64,000 nt of DNA from positions 20,702,072 through 20,766,071 of the forward strand of contig NC_049987.1 in assembly GCF_000003815.2 (NCBI RefSeq), in the 5' to 3' direction. Below, piece by piece: positions 61,401 to 64,000 of this stretch (its first letter is position 1; every line of letters starts with the position of its first letter). The notes under the pieces were generated by a model. The model did no database searches. It was given only the letters and a program-made list of their open reading frames with translations, and had not been told where the DNA came from. The translations under genes were made by a program, and so were the position numbers. The stretch is from Branchiostoma floridae. Taxonomy: Eukaryota; Chordata; Leptocardii; Amphioxiformes; Branchiostomatidae.

Positions 61401-63736
61401 CACATCTCTTTTTCATGACATGAAAGCGCATATTATATGATGGAGTCTGAAGTGAATTCCTGAGTTGGAAATGATATGCATGTTTATATTCATGTTTACA
61501 TGTAAATCTAGCAAGATTTTTAAAAGGATTGAAGTACAGACACTCATTCAAGTCTCACACTAGAGTTTTCTATAGACTGACCTTCTTCTTAACACAAAGG
61601 AGACAGATTAAACAAAAGTTTTGGTATTGGTTGAATGACTCCACACTACTTATAGTACACTGTACTAGGATCCCATGTCTGTAACTTGTACGGTCATGTG
61701 CTGAACCTATAAATTTGTTACAATCAAGGTTTGGTTTGGAAGGACAATTCAGTCTCTTTAAAACCACACTTTTGTTACTAACAGCCAATTGTCAATGTGG
61801 TCATCCTAACCAGACTATGGGACACATTCTTTATGATTGTCTTCAATTGTAAGCAATCAAGACCTGTATGGAGCTGATCAAGAAGTCCTGAACTGGTTGC
61901 AGTATTGGCGCAAGATTATGGTTGTACAATTTGAGCTTTTTTCCAACAGAAAGAAAATCAAGCACCATGGACTTTTTTAACAAACTTGCCAAGCTTCATC
62001 AGCTATCTGATTCATTGCGCTGACTTTCCGGATACCCGAAGTGTGATGATGTTAGGCCCTTTGTGAGTGAAGGAGACAGTTTGTATCAGGGGCCATCATG
62101 CCTCCCCTTAACTGTGACGGTAGTAGATTCCAAAAAGCAATTACTCGAGCAGCTGGATATGATTTTGGAAACAGTCAAACGTTTCAACTAGCATCCACTA
62201 ATTTTTAACAGTGGATGCTGATGTCTGACTGTTTCCAAAATAATATCCAGGTGCTTGAGTAACTGCTGTTGGTAGATGATGATGATGATCTTCTTACAAA
62301 TGTGCCCTTACACCAACTTTAGGGAGCCGAAGGTTGAGCACACACCTGAGGATTTCGAGAGCCGTGCGACGGACGTTGGCGTGATCCCCTTCATCCCCCT
62401 CCCCATGAAACCCTCGGCACACCTGGTCGCCGTGGAGGAACCATCCACCTGCGGGGAGAAACTCATCAAGACGTCTGAGGCAGAACTCAGGGACAGGTGG
62501 GCTTCCAGAAAACTGTCTACTTCAGAACTGGTAACTTCAAATGTTAAAAGATGTTGGCAATTTGATCATTCCTGCTTCTTAGGCATCTTTGGATATACAC
62601 TTTACACGACTTTCCTCACTCCACCCTTTAATATGGAAATGGATACCTACTGGTAATGTTGGTCAGGAAGGTCAAAGGCAGTGGAAGGAGATGGATGAGT
62701 AATGCTTCCAATACTGTTGGGGAGGTAAAATGCAGTACCAATACCATGCCCTAGACACAGTGGATATCAGCATGTACTTCCCCTACGGGTTTTGAGTTCT
62801 CTATTATGCCATAAACTGTACAGTAATGGAAACACCAGCACCGTTCCGTTGATTCGATAACTTGAGACTGGCAAGGGTGCTACAGATGGACAGAACAGTC
62901 ACTTTCAACAGTGCTGGACAGGTGTGATCAGCTGTCATTTATCTAACCATATCTACCCTCTGGATATGTTTGCAGTAGTTTTGAGTTGGTGGTAAGGCAG
63001 TCCCCATTAAACTACAGACATGAAACCACCAGGAACATTTTTGCATTTACAACTGTATTCAGACATTAAGTAAGCAGTGATAAGTTATTGAATTAAAAAC
63101 AATGTTCTTTTATCTCCCACAGTTACGAGAAGCAGCAGAGATCTAAGAGCTCAGCCCTGCTGAAGAAGGAGGTACAGACACATGGGAAGGCAGCCTCAAG
63201 GAAATACCTGTATCAGGTGAGGACAGTTCAAATTTTACATGGATTTAATGTCGTATTAAGGAGAAAATGAGTGTTCGTGGTGGTAAGTAGTAGGGGTATA
63301 GTCACTTATTGGACACTGAAAATGGGTCAAATTTTAAATGACCACCAGGTCAAATTTGACCTGTGAACACCTTGGTAGAAAGAAAGTGTGTCAGAAGAAA
63401 GTTTAGCAAAGTACAAGAGACTAATTTAAAAGCACGTTTCCCATTTCAGGTGAACATGGCGGTGACTACCCTGTATGCGCGGCACGTGCTGTGCTCGGTG
63501 CTGGCCAACTGGCCTTAAACCCAAGCTCGAATAACTGACTATTAAAAAATGATGTCCCAAAATGATTTCAGGTGAACATGGCAGTGGCCACCCTGTACGC
63601 GCGGCACGTGCTGTGCTCGGTGCTGGCCAACTGGCCGGAGAGCAGCACCATTAAGAGCGAGACGCTGGGCTTCCCGCCCGGGCTGGAGACGCACCTCGCC
63701 AGCCTGCTGGACCTCCTGCAGAGGGTCGTAGAAAAG
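26014..63736 (+). CDS. ZZEF1: ZZEF1, zinc finger ZZ-type and EF-hand protein, first 42 coding exons (3' end beyond window)
   Basis: Exons: 26014-26337, 27856-28028, 31110-31270, 31870-32039, 32571-32708, 33318-33464, 33762-34049, 34708-34872, 35258-35523, 36248-36864, 38593-38709, 39769-39947, 40741-40987, 41726-41847, 43179-43303, 43767-43940, 44335-44487, 45001-45124, 45205-45285, 45961-46175, 46671-46833, 47332-47531, 47907-48003, 49073-49144, 49726-49923, 50310-50414, 50771-50878, 51633-51814, 52486-52703, 53584-53749, 54244-54513, 55032-55548, 56023-56172, 56572-56730, 57255-57470, 58301-58372, 59059-59220, 60322-60492, 61024-61325, 62323-62496, 63123-63216, 63572-63736. They sum to 7,947 bases, 2,649 codons without a break, against about 2,960 in vertebrates, so roughly 300 residues lie to the right. 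Domains are EF-hand (about 109-150), DOC/APC10 (220-371), CUB-like (1080-1235) and two ZZ fingers (1748-1774, 1797-1823). In vertebrates ZZEF1 is a poorly known protein whose ZZ domains bind histone H3 tails or SUMO. The two smallest exons (19, 24) and the acceptor of exon 39 are the least certain. Confidence 0.96.
26614..27329. mobile_element. 716-bp inverted-repeat element in ZZEF1 intron 1
   Basis: The left end GGACGACTCGGACCATTAC is matched by its complement at 27311-27329, and the similarity extends about 60 bp through repeated ACTCGG.CCA words. The interior is AT-rich with a short CG-rich piece (GCGGGCGCCGGCG near 26862-26876) and no coding frame. I could not find a clear target duplication. 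Confidence 0.7.
27856..28028 (+). CDS. ZZEF1: ZZEF1 exon 2, EF-hand
   Basis: It encodes AFVQFDTEGDGTTEVQAMLE, an EF-hand loop with ligands D-x-E-x-D-x-T and a less usual residue at the last position (M instead of E). Calcium binding may therefore be weak. SSNGADLQGELNYVVRTLQS follows. It ends in phase 2 (AG), completed by the first base of exon 3 at 31110, after a 3.1-kb intron dominated by a minisatellite of exon-3 acceptor copies. Confidence 0.95.
28053..28316. mobile_element. 264-bp inverted-repeat element just after ZZEF1 exon 2
   Basis: It begins TGTACAGCAGGGTTGTAGCC and ends with the approximate complement GGCTTCAACCCTGTTGTACA. It starts only 24 bases after the exon 2 donor. There is no transposase. 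An element with similar ends (CAGCAGGCTTTTAGC) lies at about 38150-38504 in intron 10. Confidence 0.6.
28572..28699. repeat. Imperfect hairpin with AAAAAGTGT repeats
   Basis: The left half (CATAGTGCAGAAA, GTACTATGAAAAAAAGTGTG) and right half (ACACTTTTTTCATAG, AATAGTACAACAC, TTTCTGCACCACTG) pair imperfectly, leaving an AT-rich centre. The same ACACTTTTT word also repeats directly. This is probably a small foldback element. Confidence 0.5.
28913..29020. repeat. Perfect 24-bp inverted repeat with 60-bp loop
   Basis: GTAATAGATAGAAGATGGGT plus GTGG at 28913-28936 is exactly complementary to 28997-29020. The loop is G-rich and then AT-rich. Perfect arms suggest a recent insertion or gene conversion between arms. 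Confidence 0.75.
29178..31134 (+). repeat. 65-bp minisatellite made of the ZZEF1 exon-3 splice acceptor and exon start
   Basis: About 27 units. The most regular block places the word CATAAC every 65 bp exactly from 29746 to 31111; older, interrupted units start near 29178, 29243, 29308, 29444 and 29507. Each unit has a pyrimidine-rich tract, CATCTGTAG (acceptor), ACATAACGTGTCCCAGCACG (first 20 exon bases), GTAAGC (donor-like), then about 20 spacer bases. The last unit is the real exon 3. A four-unit (260-bp) block is itself duplicated (29922-30218 repeated at 30182-30478). A foldback element interrupts the array at 29584-29710. The copy at 29308 includes GGATGCTGAAC, more of the exon than the others. 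Confidence 0.95.
31110..31270 (+). CDS. ZZEF1: ZZEF1 exon 3, last member of the acceptor minisatellite
   Basis: After the acceptor CATCTGTAG the exon begins ACATAACGTGTCCCAGCACG, the same 20 bases carried by each 65-bp unit of the array in front. Only this copy continues into GTAAGCGGATGCTGAACTTC and the conserved peptide ending NRTPSSALPFSILDGFNN. The real exon therefore contains the GGTAAGC donor-like word that closes each repeat unit. It ends in phase 1 at GTAAGT. Confidence 0.95.
31300..31640 (+). repeat. Three tandem copies of the 3' end and donor of ZZEF1 exon 3
   Basis: The exon end CTGAAGGATGCCA|GTAAGT recurs at 31361-31376, 31463-31478 and about 31633-31646, each preceded by more or less of the exon (AACATCTCCGCCACGAGGAT in the first). 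Drift increases with distance. Intact GTAAGT donors remain in all three, but no acceptor or full exon does. Confidence 0.85.
31870..33464 (+). CDS. ZZEF1: ZZEF1 exons 4-6, DOC/APC10-like domain
   Basis: Exons 31870-32039, 32571-32708 and 33318-33464 encode residues of about 220-371. They include KMTDGD-like MTDGDMSTYWQSDGTSRSHW, VRIHMKPNVVLKQLAIHVQS, SDQSYMPQTVTVSVGK, VRIPSHVTGDVTLLENA and HSDGCDTRIHGLKTLGYK. This beta-jelly-roll DOC fold is the ligand-binding module shared with APC10 and other ubiquitin-ligase proteins. The match to the vertebrate domain is continuous. Confidence 0.95.
33762..36864 (+). CDS. ZZEF1: ZZEF1 exons 7-10, helical region after DOC
   Basis: Exons 33762-34049, 34708-34872, 35258-35523 and 36248-36864. 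Conserved blocks include SVSDASA-like SIADASAVWYLSVLASTATA, ALRHMPPLSLLPGS, LMSLSLARGRLVSVLETLSL and FFTLEEDWDEVDVNMDVC. Exon 10 (617 bp) is the longest here. Its acceptor lies directly after a diverged tRNA-SINE (about 36120-36245). No known catalytic motif is present and the role is unknown. Confidence 0.93.
34395..34620 (+). repeat. Two decayed copies of the ZZEF1 exon-8 acceptor edge
   Basis: CCTGTAGATTCTAATGTC followed by ACCATCTCTGGCC (about 34401-34432) and CCATCCATGTTCTGATGC with TCTCCGTCTCTGG (about 34558-34588) correspond to the real CCATCCAG|GTACTGATGTCC and CTGTCGCTGGCC at 34700-34730. The intron sequence between copies (AAGAATGAT..GTACACA...) also repeats, showing a unit of about 150 bp. 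Confidence 0.75.
35524..35780. mobile_element. Element with (GTTT)n border starting at the ZZEF1 exon-9 donor
   Basis: The intron begins GTTTGTTTGTTTATTTG, so the donor itself is part of a GTTT-repeat tail. A body follows with GCATAA, TTAGTAAATTGCC.TTGGGCATAA, TCCACTCACTCC, TTTAACATGCT and GGCCTCTGGCTTTAAGTC. The same body follows the exon-29 donor at 52705-52930 and its copy at 53012-53215, and a piece lies at 40070-40130. On the minus strand this looks like a SINE or LINE 3' end with a (CAAA)n tail. Confidence 0.65.
36120..36246 (-). mobile_element. Diverged tRNA-SINE fragment abutting the ZZEF1 exon-10 acceptor
   Basis: GAGGAAGTGCCTTTGCCAAG and GGGTACAACATTGG match the body of the SINE at 2245-2290, and the following part aligns with the position of its B box (GGAGATTTGAAGCC). 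The fragment ends about at the exon-10 acceptor, so the branch-point region may be SINE-derived. Confidence 0.55.
36865..38592. other. ZZEF1 intron 10 with two inverted-repeat elements
   Basis: There is no exon inside. A 250-bp element at about 37697-37953 has inverted ends of about 45 bp containing ACTGCGCCTGCGC and its complement, a word like the NRF1 site, and GTATATAAGG between. A second element, at about 38150-38504, begins CAGCAGGCTTTTAGC and ends AAAGCCTGTTCCACAG. CT-rich repeats (TTTCTATC) lie at 37531-37562. Confidence 0.5.
38593..43303 (+). CDS. ZZEF1: ZZEF1 exons 11-15
   Basis: Exons 38593-38709, 39769-39947, 40741-40987, 41726-41847 and 43179-43303. Recognisable conserved pieces are MFTHLCDVVDSAEKHLKPIK, GASVFFPDKNARRKQLFQMM, LAVMDTLLSVAHRECSSTL and SLQGSLATWCCKQM. 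Exons 12, 14 and 15 each have decayed copies of their acceptor edge lying upstream in the intron; the functional copy is always the one nearest the exon body. The function of this all-helical part is unknown. Confidence 0.92.
38950..39295 (+). repeat. Two tandem units of about 245 bp with the ZZEF1 exon-12 acceptor edge
   Basis: CCACAGGAGCATCTGTGTTC (39003-39022) and GACAGGAGCACCTGTGTTCT (39250-39269) copy the real CCACAGGAGCGTCGGTGTTC at 39764. The long intron pieces AAGTGATTGGTCATCAGTAT and CATTGTACTAAGAA recur in every unit, so whole junction-plus-intron segments were duplicated. The transposon at 39359 has since inserted into the spacer before the real exon. Confidence 0.85.
39354..39688. 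mobile_element. Inverted-repeat element with CAGGGCTCGAAAT ends, copy 2
   Basis: It spans 39359-39683 (325 bp), reversed relative to the copy at 16708-16994, with ends CAGGGCTCGAAAT and ATTTCGAGCCCTG. The 5-bp duplication CTTTG is at 39354-39358 and 39684-39688. Interior GTGCACCCAA words and TAAAGATATCAAAGTATAC match copy 1. There is no coding capacity. Confidence 0.85.
39990..40080 (+). repeat. Decayed copy of the 3' end of ZZEF1 exon 12
   Basis: GTTCTTCAGTGTGGAACAAA, CTGGCATTGGCC and ACTGATACAAAGGTA (40011-40066) follow the order of the real exon end TTCTTCAGCAGTGTGGAC, CTGGCGCTGCCC and ACTCAAAGGTA (39891-39950). Confidence 0.75.
40495..40700. repeat. Foldback/repeat with (TCTGTA)n in ZZEF1 intron 12
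   Basis: TACAACACGGTGTATTCCGC near 40530 and GGTGTATTCCGTGTTGTATT near 40677 form imperfect inverted ends around a TATCTG hexamer run (40604-40637). The segment from 40634 to 40672 recurs inverted at 50188-50236 (GTGTTACGCCGAA.GGCGGTT), just upstream of exon 26. Confidence 0.6.
41195..41640 (+). repeat. Decayed copies of exon-13 donor and exon-14 acceptor edges
   Basis: CTGTTACAGAAATGTGAGTT at 41204-41223 copies the end of exon 13 (CTGCTGCAGAAATGTGAGTT). CCCCAGACACATTCCTGCTG at 41520-41539, followed by AGTTGCCACTGTACAGAGCT, copies the start of exon 14 at 41721. After GCTGCTG the copy diverges and has no usable donor. Confidence 0.8.
42135..42225 (+). repeat. Decayed copy of the ZZEF1 exon-15 acceptor edge, 1 kb upstream
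   Basis: AGAGTAAGTCTCCCATTTTT, CTCCCCAGATGATTGTGTGG and CTGATGTTGCTGTGTGAGAA at 42140-42200 are almost identical to 43150-43210, including the polypyrimidine tract and acceptor. The copy breaks off after AAGCCCA. Of all copies here this is one of the best preserved acceptors. Confidence 0.85.
43366..43530. repeat. (TG)n microsatellite
   Basis: An interrupted TG/GTGA run in ZZEF1 intron 15. It explains the apparent His/Thr-rich frames on the minus strand and Cys/Val-rich frames on the plus strand. Confidence 0.95.
43767..45124 (+). CDS. ZZEF1: ZZEF1 exons 16-18, CUB-like domain
   Basis: Exons 43767-43940, 44335-44487 and 45001-45124 encode residues of about 1080-1235. The order is WHVESPHNYENNQHSTQIF, CPGATHFVVEFDQRSETEKR, YDYLEFTDARGVRTRYDQKV, LQFLFHSDSSNNEWGYKFKV. 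This is the beta-sandwich seen in ZZEF1, HERC2-like and HECTD proteins. The YDYLEF and SD.S.NEWGY motifs are fully conserved. Confidence 0.94.
45125..45170 (+). repeat. Duplicated end of ZZEF1 exon 18 with donor
   Basis: CTGTGTGGGACAGCACTGGG plus GAAGGCACAGGT at 45134-45166 is an exact copy of 45095-45127. It is adjacent to the first, so this is a very recent 39-bp duplication. Using the second donor would add 13 codons in frame. Confidence 0.9.
45205..45285 (+). CDS. ZZEF1: ZZEF1 exon 19, small exon with probable GC donor
   Basis: Between the acceptor CGTACAG and GAGAAG|GCGGGT are 27 in-frame codons with similarity to the vertebrate protein at the same place (ISMVPLEK against a MVVPQAK-like piece). 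A GT donor four bases downstream would break the frame (85 bases). The GC donor gives 81 bases, phase 0 on both sides. GCGGGT matches the GTRRGT consensus except for the C, as minor-class GC-AG introns do. Confidence 0.6.
45640..45860 (+). repeat. Tandem copy (about 200 bp) including the ZZEF1 exon-20 acceptor edge
   Basis: The intron words ATGAATGTACACTTGTTAG and TACTCTAGATTT occur at 45664-45694 and 45861-45891. The exon start copy CTGCCCACATGTACAGGGAC, then AGCAAAGAGGAAGAAAACCT (45756-45804), matches 45951-45993 of the real junction. In the copy the acceptor AG is shifted and the frame is broken. Confidence 0.8.
45961..49923 (+). CDS. ZZEF1: ZZEF1 exons 20-25, central region
   Basis: Exons 45961-46175, 46671-46833, 47332-47531, 47907-48003, 49073-49144 and 49726-49923. 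Pieces such as LWGTLFRGGYLVGRLTRSLS, LLDRTIAAIFGALLWHTQEL, LKFLPMG-like FLLQFSGLAR, SLSRKLSRQVSVDRANRKQ and FKLVLDFMRDVSITKDKVE align with the vertebrate protein. Exon 24 (72 bp, FHAVVLHPPNPAQGLGTTYG) is not conserved but has a strong GTAAGT donor and phase 0 at both ends. It may be alternatively used. Confidence 0.85.
46555..46600 (+). repeat. Short copy of the ZZEF1 exon-21 start
   Basis: GATGCCAAGAGGCCGGCCTT at 46562-46581 copies GATGCCAAGAGGCCTGCCCT at 46670. The preceding polypyrimidine tract is not kept. Confidence 0.7.
48474..48940. mobile_element. 461-bp inverted-repeat element with TAA target duplication (Harbinger-type MITE)
   Basis: The element, 48477-48937, starts GGCCACACCAATTTAATTTC and ends with an approximate complement (GAAATTAAATTTTGTGTGGCC). 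TAA lies outside both ends (48474-48476, 48938-48940). GG-ended inverted repeats plus a TAA/TTA duplication are the mark of PIF/Harbinger elements. A fragment with the same left end (GGCCACACGAATTCATTTTC) lies at about 7841-7870 in ATM. Confidence 0.75.
49247..49467. mobile_element. 213-bp inverted-repeat element flanked by TTAA
   Basis: TTAA at 49247-49250 and 49464-49467 flank a unit whose ends GCTAGTTCACCTTTATC and GATAAAGGTGAACTAGC are complementary. The inner pieces also pair (GGTAACCTATATCCGTT, AACAGGGTATTT). It is a second TTAA-flanked element besides 9379-10033, of different sequence. Confidence 0.8.
50310..51814 (+). CDS. ZZEF1: ZZEF1 exons 26-28
   Basis: Exons 50310-50414, 50771-50878 and 51633-51814 encode VPVVLFLQELLCSQQQFPPH, VRTSYYTLVRRLVNVVNTFP and ASLVHFLDIDWQPYDLGFVQ, matching the helical repeat region before the ZZ fingers. 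Exon 28 ends GACTGCATGAAATG|GTAGGT in phase 2. That junction is the unit of a donor-type minisatellite that fills the start of the next intron. Confidence 0.93.
51085..51545. repeat. 43-bp minisatellite in ZZEF1 intron 27
   Basis: About eleven units of GGTGTTCAGCACCAAGGACA followed by GGTCTGTT.TAATGTGTGTGGAT, spaced about 43 bp. A minisatellite of the same core (39-bp unit) occurs at 58605-58868 in intron 36. Confidence 0.9.
51799..52155 (+). repeat. Minisatellite made of the ZZEF1 exon-28 end and splice donor
   Basis: The junction GGACTGCATGAAATG|GTAGG is repeated as 31-bp units, later as compound 49-bp units (31 plus an 18-bp AATGGTAGGTTTCATGGC unit). About fourteen GGTAGG donors follow the first one, through 52150. 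Extending the exon into the repeat gives ATG AAA TGG TAG, so use of any downstream donor would end the protein at once. Confidence 0.93.
52395..52485 (+). repeat. Copy of the ZZEF1 exon-29 acceptor edge
   Basis: CTGCAGGTTCAACGATTGTA, AGAACAACTACACCCC and TACACCATGATCAACAA at 52400-52456 copy 52482-52536. The copy lacks the TTGG of the real exon (ACCCCATGTTACACC), then runs into intron sequence. Its acceptor CTGCAG is as good as or better than the real TTTATAG. Confidence 0.85.
52486..53749 (+). CDS. ZZEF1: ZZEF1 exons 29-30, two ZZ zinc fingers
   Basis: Exon 52486-52703 carries the first ZZ finger: C1748, C1751, C1762, C1765, C1771, C1774 (CDGC, RCLQC, LCNTC). Exon 53584-53749 carries the second: C1797, C1800, C1811, C1814, C1820, C1823 (CDQC, HCNTC, LCLGC). 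The intervening DGAKPEGHEDDHDLV supplies the His ligands. Spacing matches vertebrate ZZEF1, where the ZZ pair reads histone H3 N-termini and SUMO. All zinc ligands are present. Confidence 0.96.
52704..53250 (+). repeat. Tandem copies of the ZZEF1 exon-29 3' end plus following retroelement tail
   Basis: TGCGCCGACATGGACCTGTG and CAACACATGCTTCCTGGGTA recur at 52976-53015 followed again by the GTTT-tailed body (to about 53215), and a third short piece (TGCTTCCTGGGTTAGC) lies at about 53236. The retroelement tail starting at 52705 was therefore already in place when a unit of about 300 bp was duplicated. Confidence 0.85.
54244..55548 (+). CDS. ZZEF1: ZZEF1 exons 31-32, linker with Lys/Glu-rich disordered tract
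   Basis: Exon 54244-54513 (HGWLLLSSLALSLSKDL) continues the conserved helices after the ZZ pair. Exon 55032-55548 begins with a Ser/Pro/Gly segment, then about 100 residues almost only of K, E, S, T, D, A and G, predicted disordered. It ends in the conserved AFAECSQERILGLLAAMLPE. The charged tract replaces a differently composed linker in vertebrates and is probably lineage-specific. Confidence 0.93.
56023..58372 (+). CDS. ZZEF1: ZZEF1 exons 33-36
   Basis: Exons 56023-56172, 56572-56730, 57255-57470 and 58301-58372. Conserved blocks are LALGLLQKFLRRINPNASDT, VDFLFSLGASCLEWRGLDWV, HVFALFVMAGFPEVLCPGS, VVVVKHFSEKGEVMVMDVRS and RRRKTVKDYQLDHQ. The last lies in a small beta-rich region that is strongly conserved in the family. 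The introns hold a hairpin (57857-57934) and retroelement tails. Confidence 0.94.
56771..56932. mobile_element. Foldback element, dispersed family (copy in ZZEF1 intron 34)
   Basis: It begins GATGAAGATTAGACATCCAG, with GCAGTTACTCAAGTAACTGG and GACCGTTTCCAAAGTCATAT, and ends in the complement of its own beginning. Its centre holds a (GAT)n run. Confidence 0.65.
57857..57934. ncRNA. Short perfect-type hairpin, possible pre-miRNA-like structure or mini-foldback
   Basis: 57857-57886 pairs with 57905-57934 at 27 of 30 positions (core TGTTGCTTTGAGTATAGAA), with an 18-base loop. The length and loop fit a microRNA precursor in the sense strand of ZZEF1 intron 35. A small transposon foldback is an equal or better explanation, since no conserved seed is recognised. 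Confidence 0.3.
57980..58260 (+). mobile_element. Probable retroelement 3' end
   Basis: An AT-rich non-coding segment ends GCATTTTGAATAAATAAATA at about 58240-58259, the type of tail left by non-LTR elements. Similar tails end at about 59044 (AGATAAATAAACAAACA), just before the exon-37 acceptor, and at about 54175. No reverse-transcriptase frame is present. Confidence 0.35.
58605..58868. repeat. 39-bp minisatellite in ZZEF1 intron 36, same core as at 51085
   Basis: About seven units of GGTGTTCAGCACCAAGGACA followed by GGTCTGTTTGTGTGTGGAT, spacing 39 bp. The core is shared with the intron-27 array 7 kb upstream. Confidence 0.9.
59059..63736 (+). CDS. ZZEF1: ZZEF1 exons 37-42, C-terminal helices
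   Basis: Exons 59059-59220, 60322-60492, 61024-61325, 62323-62496, 63123-63216 and 63572-63736. Conserved pieces are LASKGTGFSRQWLLKDLEVL, GLDEATKICFQITHEALGAP, ILRAIYELHGKQTNDLLDEV and VNMAVATLYARHVLCSVLAN. Exon 39 uses a weak acceptor (CCAAAAAG) chosen because it is the only one in frame. The second CUB-like domain of vertebrate ZZEF1 has not been reached; it should lie within the next few kilobases to the right. Confidence 0.9.
59229..59640. mobile_element. Composite foldback elements and a copy of the ZZEF1 exon-37 donor edge
   Basis: Family words TGCCAAATAGCAATCACTCC, ATTTTGGAAATGGTCA, TAGCATCCACTAT and GACCGTTTCCAAAATCATAT occur in direct and inverted order. At 59334-59360 TGTGGTGCTCTGTATCAAGG plus TATGG copies the end of exon 37 (59204-59225). 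The exon edge was therefore duplicated together with the foldback lying next to it. Confidence 0.65.
59975..60265 (+). repeat. Two partial copies of ZZEF1 exon 38 upstream of the real exon
   Basis: Copy 1 (acceptor at 59982, exon part 59984-60052) keeps AACGACAAGACTGG, CGAGACCTGGTGGAGGCGGG and TGGTGCAGCT, then is cut by a foldback element. Copy 2 (acceptor at 60219, exon part 60221-60258) keeps AACGACAAGACCGGGACGTG and GACCTGGTGGAAC. Both have CCTTCCAG acceptors, arguably stronger than the CCTTCTAG of the real exon at 60322. Confidence 0.85.
60053..60165. mobile_element. Foldback element inserted in an exon-38 copy
   Basis: TTGGAAACGGTCAGATGTTT at 60053 is matched by AAACGTCTGACCGTTTCCAA at 60118-60137, with GTCACTGACAAAAGACACC in the centre. 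It replaces the rest of exon copy 1, so the insertion or rearrangement came after the exon duplication. Confidence 0.7.
60575..60635 (+). repeat. Copy of the 3' end of ZZEF1 exon 38
   Basis: GAGAAACCTAACAATGAGGA then GAAGGTTTG at 60602-60630 copies GAGAAACCTAACACTGACGA and GAAGGTTTG at 60468-60496, giving an edge duplication on the donor side of the same exon. Confidence 0.8.
62127..62275. mobile_element. Foldback element, dispersed family (copy before ZZEF1 exon 40)
   Basis: AGCAATTACTCGAGCAGCTG, ATATGATTTTGGAAACAGTC and TAGCATCCACTAAT are matched in reverse by GTGGATGCTGATG, GACTGTTTCCAAAATAATAT and CTTGAGTAACTG. This is the most complete palindrome of the family here and gives its consensus order. 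Confidence 0.75.
63441..63525 (+). pseudogene. Young partial copy of ZZEF1 exon 42
   Basis: CAG|GTGAACATGGCGGTGACT through CTGGCCAACTGGCC (63448-63517) copies the first 68 bases of exon 42 with four substitutions. The copy keeps the reading frame, then ends CCT TAA. It has a good acceptor and no donor. If spliced in and polyadenylated it would truncate the protein at ANWP. Confidence 0.85.
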
Positions 63737-64000
63737 GTGCGAAGTTTTACATATTTTTTTATTATGCAAGTGAGGTGCAAGCTTCCACAACTTATTGTAT
63801 CATTTTTATCATTTCTACCTCCAAACTAGGTGGTTCTGAAAGTCTGGTCATTTTTTCTTAACTCCTTACCAGAGAAAAAGCTACAGTTTTTCTCACTGCT
63901 GCTTCATGACAACTGCTTCCTTTTTTCTGGAGACACTTTTTAGTAATCAAAATGTTAATTATACAGTTATGGTATTCATCATAAATGATGCTTACTGTCA

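Overview
The window is animal nuclear DNA: many introns with GT-AG borders, long introns full of repeats, and one 100-base N gap at 23901-24000. Three conserved animal genes can be read exon by exon. Their divergence from vertebrate orthologs, a leucine-rich-repeat/immunoglobulin (LRRIG-type) gene, tRNA-derived SINEs and minisatellites built on exon-intron junctions together suggest an invertebrate chordate, most likely an amphioxus (Branchiostoma). The species cannot be fixed from the sequence alone.

Layout. 1-1080 (-): 5' part of an intronless LRRIG-type receptor gene, open at the left edge. 2467-9100 (+): last twelve coding exons of ATM (519 codons plus stop: end of FAT region, PI3K-like kinase domain, FATC). 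11616-25643 (-): complete peroxisomal acyl-CoA oxidase gene (ACOX1 type, 13 coding exons, 663 aa, C-terminal AKL), convergent with ATM. Its 5.9-kb first intron carries a truncated Helitron-type element (20136-23201, -), a 42-bp minisatellite, the N gap and a small DNA transposon. 25644-26013: 370-bp divergent promoter. 26014 to beyond 63736 (+): 42 coding exons of ZZEF1 (2,649 codons here; EF-hand, DOC/APC10, CUB-like and two ZZ fingers), missing only its last part. All exon phases join without a frame break; one small exon (45205-45285) needs a GC donor.

The most striking feature is not a gene. In all three conserved genes the edges of exons, with their splice sites, have been copied in tandem into the neighbouring intron (or the 3' UTR of ATM). 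Most copies are few and decayed, but two have become minisatellites: about 27 copies of a 65-bp unit carrying the acceptor and first bases of ZZEF1 exon 3 (29178-31134), and about 14 donor copies from ZZEF1 exon 28 (51799-52155). The splicing machinery must choose one real site among many near-identical ones. The introns also hold several small transposon families whose inverted ends and target duplications are readable (TTAA, TAA, 5-bp, 8-9-bp and 10-bp types), a dispersed foldback family and tRNA-SINE copies.

The genes have separate jobs: ATM is the DNA double-strand-break kinase, ACOX1 the first enzyme of peroxisomal beta-oxidation, ZZEF1 a large ZZ-finger/EF-hand protein. Only ACOX1 and ZZEF1 show physical coupling, through the shared promoter.
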